From: Globomyces pollinis-pini | Lineage: Eukaryota > Chytridiomycota > Chytridiomycetes > Rhizophydiales > Globomycetaceae | Assembly (NCBI GenBank): GCA_025399215.1 | Contig: MU621434.1 | Span: 1 to 17,343 of the forward strand | Direction: 5' to 3' | Length of the DNA stretch: 17,343 nt | Shown: positions 16,135-17,343 of the stretch, piece by piece | Numbering within the stretch: position 1 is the first letter of the stretch | Layout: the number at the start of each line of letters is the position of its first letter | The notes under the pieces: model-generated | Told to the model about the DNA's origin: nothing | Database searches by the model: none | Seen by the model: the letters and a program-made list of their open reading frames with translations, nothing else | Position numbers and translations under genes: made by a program

Positions 16135-17343
16135 ATGGAAATCACTGAAAACTATGCGAAGAAACCAATAGCAAAAATCAATAAGCATAACAGGATCAAG
16201 CTTCATTCACCATCTCTTCAGTCAATTGTGAAAACAGTGTTCTTTCCAGTGGGGTATCCAAACTCCGTTTCTCCAGACTACATCAATTACCAGCTATACG
16301 ATACTTTTCAAGCTTTCTTTTCATCTCTTGCGGGAATACTGGCGACAAGGGGAATGTTGAAGGGATTTGGAGTTGGTGATGATTCTTCAACTCTGTACTC
16401 TGCTGTATTGACTTGGATGCTCAGAGGTTTATCACTAGATTAATTAATGATACTAAAGATGGATTATCAATGTTGTCAAGAATATTGTTTGCGTATTCTG
16501 CAGGTACACTTCTTCAATCCGATGTCAAAACTTGGAGATTTACTGCCGATATATTCAACGATTTAGGACTTCTCTGTGAGATAATTAGTGTAACACTTCC
16601 TAAAGAGTATTTTATCGTCTTATCATCTATTGGGATGGTGTTCAAGACCTGTACGGTAAAGTGGTTTTGTAATAAGGATAGGGTGTTTGTGGAGGAGCTA
16701 CGAAAATGGCATTGACCTATCATTTCGCAATCAATGAAAATACTGCAGATTTAGATGCCAAAGATGGAAGCCAAGAAACGATAGTGAATTTATTAGGAAT
16801 GCTCGCAGGTTATCGAAGTCTCGTTTAACCTTTTTAGGTGCATTAATGATGCAGTTACTATTTCAAGATTGCAAAATGCTACAGGGACAAACAGAGATAT
16901 GTGAACAGTACCAAATGTATCAAACTTGGGTTTTGCTGGGGATTTTCATTCCCTTACATTTACTTTTTAATTATTTAGCGGTTAAATCTGTTGTCCTCAA
17001 GTCAATTAATAAGCAGAGAGGGGAGATTTTAATTTCTTATTTTGTCAATGATCGCACCATCTTAAGCTTCAATGAAGTTGCAACAAATGAGCATTTGTTA
17101 AAGCCTTTGATTGGTTATAATAGCATTAAGCTTGGATGCTCTATTAGACAAGAAGATTTTCATAGAATATCAAAAGAAGTAGACAAAAGCATCCACATTT
17201 TTCCAGGTCTGTGTAATTCGCACTAATAAATAGACGATTCCACGTATCGAATGATTATACAAGAGAATACTACAGATGAAATGGTGTTGCAGTATTTTTT
17301 TAGTATCTTGTTGATGAAGAATGGTATGAGTGAGAGTAATGCG
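16135..17343 (+). CDS. RUS family protein (DUF647; RUSF1-like), 3' end cut by window edge
   Basis: Exons 16135-16426, 16459-16655, 16682-16808, 16838-17206 and 17234-17343 (introns 32, 26, 29, 27 nt) give 365 codons before the window ends. The family is conserved from fungi to plants (root UVB sensitive) and animals; its biochemical role is unsettled. DUF647 landmarks are FFPVGYPNSVSPDYINYQLYD, QAFFSSLAGILATRGMLKGFGVG, VLTWMLRDGLSMLSRILFAY, WRFTADIFNDLGLLCEI, GVCGGATKMALTYHFA, DAKDGSQETIVNLLGMLAG and LLFNYLAVKSVVLKSINKQR. Two glycine-rich hydrophobic stretches are probable membrane segments. The C-terminal domain begins before the edge (RMIIQEN...). Downstream exons lie outside the window. 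Confidence 0.92.

Noticed and set aside
1..17343. Ciliate origin, suggested by the tiny introns
   Set aside because: TAA, TAG and TGA all act as stops, and the ribosomal, RRM and sterol genes look fungal. No reassigned codons are seen.
1..17343. Transposons, CRISPR arrays, tRNA or rRNA genes
   Set aside because: No terminal repeats, transposase, direct-repeat arrays or RNA gene signatures were seen on either strand.

Overview
The window is from a compact, AT-rich eukaryotic nuclear genome. The most likely source is a flagellated (zoosporic) early-diverging fungus or a close opisthokont relative. This is inferred from fungal-looking ribosomal proteins (L31, P2), a fungal-type Gbp2/Hrb1-like RNA-binding pair and a squalene epoxidase, found together with genes for motile flagella (axonemal dynein intermediate chain, NME5/radial-spoke NDK). 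The standard genetic code fits every gene. Introns are extremely short: I resolve 49 simple GT-AG introns, all 23 to 37 nt long.

Layout, left to right. A methylmalonate-semialdehyde dehydrogenase (minus, 3' end off the window) and RPL31 (minus, with a 33-nt 5'UTR intron) are followed by a shared upstream region and RPP2 (plus). Next are two flagellar genes on the minus strand, a DNAI1-type dynein intermediate chain and an NME5-like NDK, and then a small one-helix membrane protein. Two paralogous two-RRM proteins then lie head to head (minus 7437-8280, plus 8567-9804). Squalene monooxygenase and the Paf1-complex subunit LEO1 follow, both on minus. After them come three tandem copies of an unrecognised seven-helix membrane protein family (minus; the middle copy is broken). 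A RUS (DUF647) family gene on plus runs off the right edge.

The most unusual feature is a set of intron arrays. In four places (NME5 twice, the minus-strand RRM gene, LEO1) the coding sequence is interrupted by 2 to 5 complete minimal introns joined directly as ...AG|GT..., with zero-length exons between them. The 13 units are 24 to 34 nt, the same size as ordinary introns here. Family alignments, and in one case a paralog with a single 33-nt intron at the same site, require the whole array to be removed. This looks like stepwise (recursive) splicing in a genome whose splicing is tuned to about 30-nt introns, or like repeated intron gain at existing junctions.

Other points of interest are a TCGCGT-centred promoter motif shared by the three seven-helix genes and the dynein gene, erosion of the middle seven-helix copy, loss of the RS tail in one RRM paralog, and a 3-nt microexon in NME5.
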